Below the pieces are notes generated by a model that saw only the letters and a list, made by a program, of their open reading frames with translations, ran no database searches and was not told where the DNA came from. Positions 1 through 8,837 of a stretch of 64,000 nucleotides of DNA are shown piece after piece. The stretch comes from Thermoplasmata archaeon (GTDB taxonomy: Archaea; Thermoplasmatota; Thermoplasmata; Lutacidiplasmatales; UBA184): contig DAHUZP010000001.1 in NCBI GenBank assembly GCA_027306505.1, forward strand, positions 56,932 through 120,931, given 5' to 3'. How positions within the stretch are numbered: position 1 is the first letter of the stretch; the number at the start of each line of letters is the position of its first letter. Position numbers and translations under genes: made by a program.

Positions 1-125
1 GCGGAGATCTGGCGGATGATGTCCCGCGAGAGGCCTTTCGGGGTGCGTACCTTGTAGGTCTCCGGGTCTTTGAAGTCGTAACGCGTGTAGTCCAGCGGAG
101 TGATCTCCGCCGCGTTCTGGGCCAT
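1..125 (-). CDS. sufB: Fe-S cluster assembly scaffold SufB, N-terminal fragment
   Basis: Only the first 41 codons lie in the window; the gene continues off the left edge. Translated from the ATG at 125 it begins MAQNAAEITPLDYTRYDF and goes on to YKVRTPKGLSRDIIRQIS, the typical SufB amino end, in which a short tyrosine-rich leader precedes the TPKGL...VRQIS segment. SufB is the scaffold of the SufBC(D) complex in the cytosol, on which Fe-S clusters are built from sulfur delivered by SufS. It lies downstream of sufC and sufS on the same strand but is separated from sufS by 293 bases that contain a TATA-like box, so it may have its own promoter. The family call is secure for a fragment; whether sufD follows cannot be seen. 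Confidence 0.88.
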   Translation of the reverse strand, partial: MAQNAAEITPLDYTRYDFKDPETYKVRTPKGLSRDIIRQIS

Positions 126-163
126 CCTGCACCCACCCTGTGGTTCGATTAGAGCACCGAAGT

Positions 164-173
164 GTATTTAATT
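164..173 (-). promoter_or_regulatory. TATA-like box for sufB
   Basis: On the minus strand this reads AATTAAATAC, an A/T island in GC-rich surroundings, 39-48 bases before the sufB ATG. Transcription would start near 143 and leave a leader of about 18 bases. The rest of the 126-418 gap between sufS and sufB shows no convincing gene. Confidence 0.5.
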
Positions 174-418
174 GATTGGTAGCGAAGCCACCGACAGACG
201 CGGCAGGGCTCGGCCGAGGTCCGAGGCACCCCGGAGACTCAGGCAGGGGGCTGCTCGCCCTCCCGCCGACGCGCTTCATCCCAGACCGGCGCTCGACGCC
301 CCACACCCCGCCTCCGCCTCCCGAGCCCCACGCCTTCCGCGGCAGCGCCCAGAGGAGGAGAATGCCCTCTGAGGTGGACCATCGAGGAGGATCGCGGCGC
401 CGGCCCGCGCGCTAGGTC

Positions 419-1747
419 CTACCGTCCCAGCACGTCGTGGACCTTCTGCAACGCCGCGACAAGACGGTCGGTCTCTCCCTTCGTGTTGTAGAGATAGTAG
501 CTCGCGCGGGTGAGAGCTGGGACCTGGTAGCGTCGCATCAGGAGCTGGGCGCAGTGGTGACCGGCCCGGACCGCGATCCCTTCAGCGTCCAGGAGCGTCG
601 CGATGTCGTGCGGATGGACCCCTTTCAGGGCGAAGGAGAGGACCGCCTCCCGGTCGGCGCCGGGAGGTGGGCCGTAGATCCTGAGGTCGGGCCCTATGGT
701 CTCAGTGAGCTTCGCGTAGGCGTCACGGAGGAGGGCGTTCTCGTATGCCCGTAGGTCCTCCCATCCCATGGCCACGAGGTAATCGAGGGCTCGGGAGAGG
801 ACGATCGCGCCGGCGACGTTCGGTGTGCCGGCCTCGAAACGGAGAGGGGGGCCCTTGTAGAAGACCATGTCCTTGCGCACCTCAGAGATCATCTCCCCGC
901 CGCCCATGTAGGGTGGGAGCCGGTTGAGAAGCTCCTTGCGCCCCCAGAGGACGCCGATTCCCGTGGGACCTAGCACCTTGTGACCGGAGAAGGCGAGCAG
1001 GTCCGCGCCCATCGCCTGCACATCGATCGGCAGGTGAGGAGCACCCTGGGCCGCGTCGACCAAGGCGAGGGCACCCGCGTCGTGGGCGCGCTCGACGAGC
1101 TCCTTCACCGGGTTCACGGTGCCTAGCACGTTGGAGACGTGGGTGAAGGTGAAGAGCTTCGTTCCCCGCACGACCAGGCGCTCGAGATCCTCCGGGCTCA
1201 GACGTCCCTCCTCGGTGACGCCGACGAAGTCGAGCTGGATGCCCGGGTGGGAGCGGAGCAGGTGCCACGGGACGATGTTCGAATGGTGCTCCATCTCGGT
1301 GGAGACGACCCGGTCCCCCTTGGCTAGGCCCTCCCTGGCCAGGGAGGAGGCGACCAGGTTGATCGCTTCCGTCGTGCCCCGAACGAAAACGATCTCGTCC
1401 GGGTCCTTCGCGTTCAGGAACTTCGCGACACGGGCGCGCGCCGCTTCGTAGGCCTCCGTCGCCTCCTCGCTGAGCGCATAGACCCCTCGGTGGACGTTCG
1501 CGTTCTGGCGGCGGTAGAAGTCCTCCTCCGCCTCGATGACCACGAGCGGCTTCTGGCTGGTGGCGGCGGAGTCCAGGTAGGCGATGGGCCGACCGGAGAA
1601 GGTACGCTCGAGGATCGGGAAATCCTTCCGACAGCCGTGCAGTCCTCCGAGGGAACTCGAGCCCGCCTCCGGGGCGGTGGAGGTACGACGCGGGGCGGAG
1701 GAACGACCGCTGGGTCCTTTGGGGCCGACCGGTGACGACCGGACCAT
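419..1747 (-). CDS. sufS: cysteine desulfurase SufS
   Basis: A group II PLP-dependent cysteine desulfurase of 442 residues that removes sulfur from cysteine and hands it to SufB. The PLP lysine is K257 in FSGHKVLGPTG, and the persulfide cysteine is C399 in RAGHHCAQLLM, the classical SufS active-site motif. The fold starts near residue 40 (KDFPIL) and runs to the end. The first 40 residues from the ATG at 1747 are a Ser/Pro/Arg-rich extension not seen in typical SufS of about 406 residues; this ATG lies 20 bases after the sufC stop, and a later start cannot be excluded. Co-directional with sufC and sufB. Family call very secure, start moderately so. Confidence 0.95.
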   Translation of the reverse strand: MVRSSPVGPKGPSGRSSAPRRTSTAPEAGSSSLGGLHGCRKDFPILERTFSGRPIAYLDSAATSQKPLVVIEAEEDFYRRQNANVHRGVYALSEEATEAYEAARARVAKFLNAKDPDEIVFVRGTTEAINLVASSLAREGLAKGDRVVSTEMEHHSNIVPWHLLRSHPGIQLDFVGVTEEGRLSPEDLERLVVRGTKLFTFTHVSNVLGTVNPVKELVERAHDAGALALVDAAQGAPHLPIDVQAMGADLLAFSGHKVLGPTGIGVLWGRKELLNRLPPYMGGGEMISEVRKDMVFYKGPPLRFEAGTPNVAGAIVLSRALDYLVAMGWEDLRAYENALLRDAYAKLTETIGPDLRIYGPPPGADREAVLSFALKGVHPHDIATLLDAEGIAVRAGHHCAQLLMRRYQVPALTRASYYLYNTKGETDRLVAALQKVHDVLGR

Positions 1748-1767
1748 GCCCTCTGCCCCCGGGGACT

Positions 1768-2574
<807 letters not shown>

Positions 2575-2596
2575 TGCTCGTCCTTCACCTCCCGAG

Positions 2597-2664
2597 GTAT
2601 ATAAGTGGCATTCGGTGCGTATATCCCGGATGGCTCCAGGGGGGCGATGGCGCCCCTCCATATA
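2597..2664. promoter_or_regulatory. divergent promoter region of sufC and the SufR-like gene
   Basis: Three TATA-like islands lie between the two divergent genes: TATATAAG (2598-2605), GTATATCC (2619-2626) and CATATACG (2659-2666). For sufC the middle one, read on the minus strand, puts the start near 2596 with a 20-base leader carrying the ribosome binding site. For the regulator the last one gives a start near 2687, 20 bases before its ATG. Both promoters lie within about 60 bases, so one bound repressor could cover both. Confidence 0.55.
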
Positions 2665-2706
2665 CGTGGTGGCCCTGTTCCGTGCGGGTCCCCCCGAGCC
2701 ACGACC

Positions 2707-3378
2707 ATGACCACCGCGGAGATGCTTCTTGGGGAGGGCACGAAGTCCAAGATCCTGGAGGAGCTCACCGCTGGGCCCCGCACCGCGGGGGAGCTCGCAC
2801 AGAAGCTGCACATCCAGGAGAGCGCGGTGCGGATGCACCTGGAACGGCTCGCCCGACGCGGAATCGTCTCCCCCAAGTTCCACCGCGAAGGTGTGGGACG
2901 TCCTCGCAAGCGCTACGGCCTCACGGACGAGGGCTTCGAGCTCTTCCCCCGTCGCTACGAGCTCATGGTGGAGTCGCTCATCGACTCGATCCTCGAGCAT
3001 GAGGGAGAGGGGTACCTGGCCGCGATCTTCGCCAAGGCCGCCGACCGCTTCGCGGACCGCCTGGAGGACGAGTTCCCCGCGCTCAAGGCGCCGACGACCG
3101 ACCCTGAGCGTCGCCTGCGGCTCGTCGCCCGGGTACTGGACAGCCTGGGGCAGAGAGCAACGGTCTCCCGCGACGCGAAGGGACCGCGGCTCGTCCGGAA
3201 GAACTGCATCTTCCGAGGGAGCGCGCTCGCCCACTCGAACCTCATCTGCGAGGTGTTCGACCAGCGGCTGCTCCAACGGCTCCTCGGTGGCAACGCGGTC
3301 GACCTCGTGAGCTCCATGCCCCGGGGCTCCCCGGCCTGTAGCCACCTCATCCAGCTCATGCCCATGACCGCGGACTGA
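2707..3378 (+). CDS. sufR: SufR-like Fe-S sensing transcriptional regulator
   Basis: A 223-residue regulator with an N-terminal winged helix-turn-helix (residues 10-75; the recognition part around RTAGELAQKL and ESAVRMHLERL, then a GVGRPRKRY wing as in DeoR/ArsR-type SufR proteins). The C-terminal half has three well-spaced cysteines, C167 (KNCIF), C181 (LICEV) and C211 (SPACSHL), in the positions where bacterial SufR proteins hold a Fe-S cluster. It is divergent from sufC with a shared promoter region, so the likely job is to repress suf transcription when clusters are plentiful. In-frame starts exist from 2605, but the ATG at 2707 fits the family and the TATA box. The role in this lineage is inferred from motif and context. 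Confidence 0.85.
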   Translation: MTTAEMLLGEGTKSKILEELTAGPRTAGELAQKLHIQESAVRMHLERLARRGIVSPKFHREGVGRPRKRYGLTDEGFELFPRRYELMVESLIDSILEHEGEGYLAAIFAKAADRFADRLEDEFPALKAPTTDPERRLRLVARVLDSLGQRATVSRDAKGPRLVRKNCIFRGSALAHSNLICEVFDQRLLQRLLGGNAVDLVSSMPRGSPACSHLIQLMPMTAD

Positions 3379-3478
3379 GACACGGGGTCGCGGGAAGGGC
3401 ACAGGAGGAGGGCGGTCGGTCCCGCGCTCCAACCGCTCTCCCGAGCCCCTTCAGGAAGAGAGCACCACATCACGACCC

Positions 3479-4528
3479 ATGCACGAAGGAACCACCCTGC
3501 CCCCCAGCGCTCCCCCGACGGCGGCCTCCGGCGGGGTGATGAACGGCGGGGACGCGGAAGCTCCACGGGAAGGAGAGAGAAGCGCGCTGGGTTCCCCTCA
3601 CGGCAACATCGCTTCTCGGATAGGTAACACCCCGCTCCTTCGCCTGCGCAGGGTCTGCTCTTCCCTCCCCCGCGGAGTGGAGCTCTGGGCGAAGGCCGAG
3701 TTCCTCAACCCCGGAGGCTCGGTCAAGGACCGCACGGCGCTCTCCATCGTCGAGACCGGGATCCGGGAGGGCCGCTTCGGCCAGGGGAAGGTCCTCCTGG
3801 ACGCCTCCTCCGGGAACACGGGGATCGCCTATGCGTTCCTAGGGGCCATGTGGGGGTTCCCCGTGGAGATCGTCCTGCCGCGCAATGTGAGCCCAGAGCG
3901 CTTGCGCCGCCTCCAGGCCTACGGCGCTCGTCTCACCTTCTCCGACCGGCTCGAAGGTACGGATGGCGCGCAGCTGCTCGCTCGCCGCCTCGCCGAGGAC
4001 CACCCCGACCTCTACTGGTATCCGGACCAGTACAATCATCCGGCGAACCCGCTCGCGCACTACCGCACCACGGGCCCGGAGATCTGGCGTGACTCCTGCG
4101 GGCTCGTGACCCACTTCGTCGCGGGCATCGGCACGGGAGGGACCATCACCGGCGTCGGTCGCTTCCTCAAGGACCAGAACCCTAGCGTGGAGATCGTCGG
4201 GGTCGAACCGGCGAGCGCGATGCACGGGATCGAGGGGCTGAAGCACCTCGCCACGGCGCTGCGGCCCGGTGTGTTCGATGAACGGGTGGTCGACGTACGG
4301 CTTTCGGTGGAGACGGAAGCCGCCCAGGTGATGACCCGTCGGCTCGCGCGCGAGGAAGGGCTGTTCGTCGGCACCTCCTCGGGCGCCGCTGTGGAGGCTG
4401 CGATCCAGCACGCACGCGAGCTCGAGCGGGGGGTCGTCGTGACCCTCCTTCCCGACGGCGGGGACCGCTACACGGGAGAGAAGTACTGGGAGGATCCCAA
4501 CGAGGGTCGCGGGGGCGGTGCCCCGTGA
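3479..4528 (+). CDS. cysM: PLP-dependent cysteine synthase (CysM/CysK family)
   Basis: A fold-type II PLP enzyme of 349 residues that replaces the leaving group of O-acetyl- or O-phosphoserine with sulfur to make cysteine. The PLP lysine is K83 in NPGGSVKDR; SSGNTG binds the substrate carboxylate, GIGTGGTITG the PLP phosphate, and the tail has LLPDGGDRY. The first 40 residues are a Gly/Pro/Ala-rich extension; the ATG at 3539 is an alternative start. The next gene starts at a GTG that overlaps this stop codon (GTGA), and that gene encodes a Mec-like peptidase followed by a CysO-like carrier. By analogy with the mycobacterial cysM-cysO-mec set, the sulfur donor may be a carrier-protein thiocarboxylate rather than free sulfide; this is inference. 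Confidence 0.9.
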   Translation: MHEGTTLPPSAPPTAASGGVMNGGDAEAPREGERSALGSPHGNIASRIGNTPLLRLRRVCSSLPRGVELWAKAEFLNPGGSVKDRTALSIVETGIREGRFGQGKVLLDASSGNTGIAYAFLGAMWGFPVEIVLPRNVSPERLRRLQAYGARLTFSDRLEGTDGAQLLARRLAEDHPDLYWYPDQYNHPANPLAHYRTTGPEIWRDSCGLVTHFVAGIGTGGTITGVGRFLKDQNPSVEIVGVEPASAMHGIEGLKHLATALRPGVFDERVVDVRLSVETEAAQVMTRRLAREEGLFVGTSSGAAVEAAIQHARELERGVVVTLLPDGGDRYTGEKYWEDPNEGRGGGAP

Positions 4529-5109
4529 GCGAGGAGGACCCTTCTCCTGGGCCCGGGGGGACCCCCCCGTCGGGAACAGCTCCCCCGTCCAACTCGGTCT
4601 TCGACCTCGTCGAGGTCCCGGAGGACGGAGAACAGCAGCTCCGCCACCACGGCTCTTCCTCCTATCCGGAGGAGGCCTGCGGCATGCTCATCGGTCCCGC
4701 TCCCACCTCCGGCGATCGGGTCCGCCGCGTGACGAAGGTGCGGCCGGTCCCCAACCGACGGGGCGAGGACCGCGAGCATCGCTTCCTCATCCCTTCCGAG
4801 GAGGTTCTGGTGGCCGAACGCTCCATCGCCGGGACAGGGCTCGAGATCGTGGGCTTCTACCATTCCCACCCGGACCATCCGGCCGAGCCGAGCGCGTTCG
4901 ACCGGGACCACGCCTGGCCCTGGTACGTCTACCTCGTGCTGCGCACCACCGAGGCGACCTCCCATGAGCTGAACGCGTTCGAGCTCGATGCGGAGCGCCG
5001 GGTTTTTCAACCCCGGGAACTGCGGGTGGTGCAGGTAACGTGGGTAACCGGGAAGGACCCTCCGGGGTCCCCTGGCCCGTCCGGACGGAAGGAGGAGCAA
5101 GGAACATGA
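4525..5109 (+). CDS. mec: JAMM/MPN+ metalloprotease, Mec-like
   Basis: A 194-residue protein of the Mov34/MPN/JAB family. All zinc ligands of the JAMM motif are visible: E50 in SYPEEACGML, then H113, H115 and D126 in HSHP-x6-SxxD. The core (residues 30-170) has the size of the single-domain prokaryotic enzymes, after a Pro/Gly-rich lead of about 25 residues. In mycobacteria the related Mec enzyme releases cysteine from the carboxyl end of CysO after CysM has attached it. Here the gene sits exactly between a cysteine synthase and a CysO-like fusion, with a GTGA overlap before it and an ATGA overlap after it, so translational coupling is likely. It could also free the carrier domain of the neighbouring fusion; that is a hypothesis. 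Confidence 0.88.
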   Translation: MSEEDPSPGPGGTPPSGTAPPSNSVFDLVEVPEDGEQQLRHHGSSSYPEEACGMLIGPAPTSGDRVRRVTKVRPVPNRRGEDREHRFLIPSEEVLVAERSIAGTGLEIVGFYHSHPDHPAEPSAFDRDHAWPWYVYLVLRTTEATSHELNAFELDAERRVFQPRELRVVQVTWVTGKDPPGSPGPSGRKEEQGT

Positions 5110-6596
5110 GCGTCGAAGTGAGGGTGCCGAGCGCGTTGCGCAACTGGACCGGCGGAGCATCCTCCGTCACCTCCGACAAGGGGACGGTGGGGGAGGTCCT
5201 GAGCGACCTCGCCTCCCGCTACGGCGGGCTCAAGCGCCACCTCTTCTCCGAGGACGGGAAGATCCGCAACTTCGTCTCCGTCTACCTTAACGACGAGGAT
5301 GTGCGCTACTTGCAGCGCGAGGCGACCCCTGTGAAGAACGGGGACGTGCTCTCCATCGTTCCCTCGATCGCGGGCGGTTCCCCGGGAGCGGTCGCCTACC
5401 CGTCGCTCTCACGCCTTCGCGGTGCCCCTGGAGGGAACGGAAGGGAGAGCGCGCGCCCGCTCAGCCCCGAGCAGATGAAGCGCTACAGCCGGCACCTCAT
5501 CCTGCCGGAGGTGGGGCTCTCCGGGCAACGGCGGTTGCTCGACTCGAAGGTGCTTGTCGTCGGAGCGGGCGGGCTCGGGAGCCCTCTCGCGCTCTACCTC
5601 GCCGCCGCCGGGGTCGGGACCCTTGGGATCGTCGACTTCGACGTCGTCGACACCTCGAACCTGCAGCGGCAGGTGCTCTACGGGACCAAGGACGTGGGGG
5701 TCCCCAAGCTCGAGGCCGCCGAGCGAAGGCTGCGCGACCTCAACCCCGACGTGAAGGTGGTCCCTCACGAGGGGCGCCTCACCAGCCGGAACGCGCTGGA
5801 CCTCGTCTCCCGATACGACGTGGTCGTGGACGGCACCGACAACTTCCCCACCCGCTATCTCGTGAACGACGCGGCGGTGCTCCTGAAGAAGCCCAACGTC
5901 TACGGCTCCATCTATCGCTTCGAGGGGCAGGTCTCGGTCTTCGATTCCCGGGTCGGCCCCTGCTACCGATGCCTCTACGCGGAGCCCCCGCCGCCCGGTC
6001 TCGTCCCCTCCTGCGCGGAAGGGGGCGTGCTGGGCGTCCTCCCCGGCATCGTCGGCAGCCTGCAGGCGGTGGAGACGCTCAAGGTTCTGCTCGGCCGGGG
6101 CGACACCCTCGTCGGCCGCCTGCTCCTCTTCGACGCGATGGCGTTGCGCTTCCGCGAGCTCAAGGTCCGCAAGAACCCGGACTGCGTCCTCTGCGGACCG
6201 AGGGCGACGCAGAAGGGGCTCATCGACTACGAGCAGTTCTGCGGCATCGGAGACGAGGACGGACCCACTGAGGTCCCGGGCCACGAGATCGAGCCCGAGG
6301 AGCTCAAGGCGAGGCTCGACCGTGGGGAGCCGCTCACCTTGCTCGACGTTCGGGAGCCCGGAGAGTTCGAGATCGCTCACCTCCAGGGAGCGAAGCTCAT
6401 CCCGCGGGCGACGCTCGCGGAGAGGCTCGGGGAGCTCTCGACCGCGGACGAAGTGGTGGTCTACTGCAAGATGGGGGGCCGGAGCGCCCAGGCGACGAAG
6501 CTCCTCCTCGACATGGGGTTCCAGAAGGTGCGCAACCTCAAGGGCGGGATCGACGCCTGGTCCGAGCGGGTCGACCCCTCCCTGCCCCGGTACTGA
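5106..6596 (+). CDS. CysO/ThiS-like carrier - E1 (MoeB/ThiF) - rhodanese fusion
   Basis: A 496-residue three-part protein. Residues 1-91 are a beta-grasp sulfur carrier resembling mycobacterial CysO (TGG near 15, LNDEDVRYL at 61-69, ending SIVPSIAGG with the Gly-Gly at 90-91). Residues 120-370 are a MoeB/ThiF-type adenylating domain: VVGAGGLGS nucleotide loop (151-159), DGTDNFPTRY (242-251), zinc cysteines 286/289 and 360/363, and the candidate catalytic C303 in PSCAEGG. Residues 390-496 are a rhodanese with persulfide cysteine C454 in VVYCKMGGRS, as in MoeZ. It should adenylate a carrier carboxyl end and load it with sulfur. The oddity is that the Gly-Gly is internal, so cleavage or a separate carrier is needed. 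The ATG at 5106 follows AAGGAGGAG and overlaps the previous stop. Confidence 0.92.
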   Translation: MSVEVRVPSALRNWTGGASSVTSDKGTVGEVLSDLASRYGGLKRHLFSEDGKIRNFVSVYLNDEDVRYLQREATPVKNGDVLSIVPSIAGGSPGAVAYPSLSRLRGAPGGNGRESARPLSPEQMKRYSRHLILPEVGLSGQRRLLDSKVLVVGAGGLGSPLALYLAAAGVGTLGIVDFDVVDTSNLQRQVLYGTKDVGVPKLEAAERRLRDLNPDVKVVPHEGRLTSRNALDLVSRYDVVVDGTDNFPTRYLVNDAAVLLKKPNVYGSIYRFEGQVSVFDSRVGPCYRCLYAEPPPPGLVPSCAEGGVLGVLPGIVGSLQAVETLKVLLGRGDTLVGRLLLFDAMALRFRELKVRKNPDCVLCGPRATQKGLIDYEQFCGIGDEDGPTEVPGHEIEPEELKARLDRGEPLTLLDVREPGEFEIAHLQGAKLIPRATLAERLGELSTADEVVVYCKMGGRSAQATKLLLDMGFQKVRNLKGGIDAWSERVDPSLPRY

Positions 6597-6681
6597 GAGC
6601 GAAGAGCAGGCGGTCGAGCCGCGCGCGGAGCGAGGTTCGGTCCGAGGAGACCTCGAGGTTCGAGGGCGGTCAAGGCGCGTG

Positions 6682-6687
6682 TTTAAG
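6682..6687 (+). promoter_or_regulatory. TATA-like box of a leaderless transcript
   Basis: TTTAAG inside GTTTAAGTCC, 27-32 bases before the ATG at 6714. This is the spacing expected when transcription starts at or next to the start codon, so the gene at 6714 is probably leaderless. Confidence 0.55.
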
Positions 6688-6713
6688 TCCTTGTAAGACC
6701 CTGGCGCACCGAG

Positions 6714-8837
6714 ATGCGGACGAGGCGGGCACCCCCTCGCAGGGGCGCGCGCGTCGCGGGGGCGGGAGCGGCGCTCTTCCTCTGGTGCCTGCTCATGAGC
6801 GTCCCCGCTCTGGGAGCGACGGCCTCGCCCTCGGTCCATTCCGCCCTTGAGATCATCCCCAAGGCATCCGGGGGCACCGCACTGCCATGCACCGCCCCCG
6901 TGAACGGGAGCTCCTACGCCCAGCCCCAGCTGGGGGCGTGGTCCTACTGCATCGAAGCGATCAACTTCGCCTCGGGCGTGCCCGCGAGCCAGTTCATCAA
7001 CGACAACAACTCCTCCGCCGCCTCGGCGATGGCCCTTGGGCTCGCCTCGACCCCCGTCCTGGAGCTCTCCTGGTGGTGCGGGGGGCCCTCGGTGACCCTG
7101 GTTTCGGGTGCGGTCTTCTCGCTCACCCTGCTCAGCGAGCACGTCATCGATGACACGATCAAGATCCAGGGGGTGAACCAGAACTTCCGGCCCTGCTACC
7201 ACGGCCTCCCCCTCTCTCAGCGCTCGGTCTTCCAGAACCTCACCACCCTCGACTCGTACTCTTGGGTCCTTTCGGGGGTCTACTCCGGTAGCGTCACGTT
7301 CTACGACGACAACGGTTCGGTGCTGGGCAGCGTCGCGGGATTCTACGTGAAGGTCTATCCGGTGGTCCCACCGATCTCGATCTTCACGCTCCCTCTGATG
7401 CTCGTGGTGGTGTACGAGCTCTACCAGACGGTCCGAGACTTCCGCGACCTGCAAGGGGCTAGGCCCAAGCGTTCCAAGACGGCGCGGAGGTCGAGGGCGG
7501 CAGAGGACACTTCGGAAGGCGGGGGTCCCGCCGCAGGCACCACGCCGGGCGCTGCGGCCGCCACCAGTGGGACGTCAGTGGCCGCACTAGCTCAACCAGG
7601 GGGCGATGCCCCCAATTGTGAGAAGTGCGGGCGTCCGACGACGTGGATCTCCGCCTATGGCCGCTACTACTGTCACCCCTGTGCCACCTACGCCCCGAAG
7701 TCGGCGTCCGCATCGACCTCCACCGTGGGGGCCACGACCGGCCCTGCCCATGACTCCGAGCCCGCACGCCCCGTGATCGCCCCCGCATCCCCGACGGTGG
7801 CCCCGCCCGCCGCGACGGTGTCCTCCTTCGCGACGCCCTCGGCGGCCGCCGCTCCGTCAGAGGAGCCCCGGACCACGAGCATCTCGAACTCCGCCGCGGG
7901 CACGGGGGCTAGCAGTCCACCGTCGACCCCCGCCTGTGCGAGCTGCGGTAAGCCCACGGCCTTCATCCCGGCCTACGGCCGCCACTACTGCTATTCCTGC
8001 GCCAAGTACGTGCCTCGGGACCCCACGACCTCCCCGGGGAGCCTCCCACCGTCGACCTCCTCCGCCCCGACCCCGGCCGTGAGCCCGCCAGTGCCGGCGA
8101 CCGGACCGTCCGCACCCGTGTCGCCCGTGGCCGCCCCGACGAGCGCACCGGCGCAGATGGGTCCCAGCGCTCCCGCTGCGTATTCTCCACCGCCGAGCGC
8201 GGTGCCGACCTCTCCCACGCCTACCGGCGCCCCGCCAGCCCAGAAGTCGAAGTGGTGGAAACGCAAGGAGGCCCCCGGGCCGACACCTGCCCCAGCGCTC
8301 GCGTCCCCGACCGGAACGGCCGACGCCCCTGGCGCGGCCGCTTCGCCTCCACCGACGGCGACACCCCCTAGCGCCACGCCCTCACCCTTCCAGCAAGGTG
8401 CGCCGCCATCGGCCCGTCCGGCGTACGCCCCCGCGGCTGGGTTCTCCCCTGGTGGACCCTCAAGCCCAGGCCCTGCCCCTCTTCCGGCCGCCGCGCCCCC
8501 GACCATCTCGAACGAGCGCTATGGAACCGCGGGATACGCCCCCTTCCCCGCCTTCGGCCAGCCTCTTGCCCAAGCACCCGCCTCCTCGACGGCGCCACCT
8601 TCGAGCTCACCAGCGCCGGCGGCTTCGCCTCCCGCAGCCGCTCCCCCGCCATCGGGTTTCCCGGCTCCACCACCCGCTCCCCCGCCCCCCGGACCGCCGA
8701 TCCCCTCCGGACCGCCCGAACCTCCGGGACCACCTCCAGTCGGCTACCCGGGGACCTCTCCACCTCCACCTCCACCTCCTCCCCCGCCGAAGGACAGGAA
8801 GAGGGACCCCTCCGCCCCGGGAGGTGACGCCCGATGA
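6714..8837 (+). CDS. membrane protein with two cytoplasmic zinc-knuckle modules and a proline-rich tail
   Basis: A 707-residue protein whose family I do not recognise. Residues 15-35 are a signal peptide (AGAALFLWCLLMSVPALG). About 190 extracellular residues follow with several cysteines and N-x-S/T sites, then a membrane segment (ISIFTLPLMLVVVYELY, about 222-238). The cytoplasmic part has two copies of one small module: C-x2-C then AYGRYYCHPCATY (about 304-326), and C-x2-C then AYGRHYCYSCAKY (about 405-427). Each has two CxxC pairs and should bind one zinc. The rest, to the end, is Pro/Ala/Ser-rich and ends in a proline run. The stop overlaps the start of the DUF835 gene (ATGA), so the two are likely made together. 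A signalling or scaffold role is only a guess. Confidence 0.8.
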   Translation: MRTRRAPPRRGARVAGAGAALFLWCLLMSVPALGATASPSVHSALEIIPKASGGTALPCTAPVNGSSYAQPQLGAWSYCIEAINFASGVPASQFINDNNSSAASAMALGLASTPVLELSWWCGGPSVTLVSGAVFSLTLLSEHVIDDTIKIQGVNQNFRPCYHGLPLSQRSVFQNLTTLDSYSWVLSGVYSGSVTFYDDNGSVLGSVAGFYVKVYPVVPPISIFTLPLMLVVVYELYQTVRDFRDLQGARPKRSKTARRSRAAEDTSEGGGPAAGTTPGAAAATSGTSVAALAQPGGDAPNCEKCGRPTTWISAYGRYYCHPCATYAPKSASASTSTVGATTGPAHDSEPARPVIAPASPTVAPPAATVSSFATPSAAAAPSEEPRTTSISNSAAGTGASSPPSTPACASCGKPTAFIPAYGRHYCYSCAKYVPRDPTTSPGSLPPSTSSAPTPAVSPPVPATGPSAPVSPVAAPTSAPAQMGPSAPAAYSPPPSAVPTSPTPTGAPPAQKSKWWKRKEAPGPTPAPALASPTGTADAPGAAASPPPTATPPSATPSPFQQGAPPSARPAYAPAAGFSPGGPSSPGPAPLPAAAPPTISNERYGTAGYAPFPAFGQPLAQAPASSTAPPSSSPAPAASPPAAAPPPSGFPAPPPAPPPPGPPIPSGPPEPPGPPPVGYPGTSPPPPPPPPPPKDRKRDPSAPGGDAR

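Noticed and set aside
5409..7454. 681-codon open frame on the minus strand opposite the fusion gene and the zinc-knuckle gene
   Set aside because: Composition is that of a mirror of a high-GC gene (runs of Arg, Gly, Glu, His); the plus strand carries a clear protein family.
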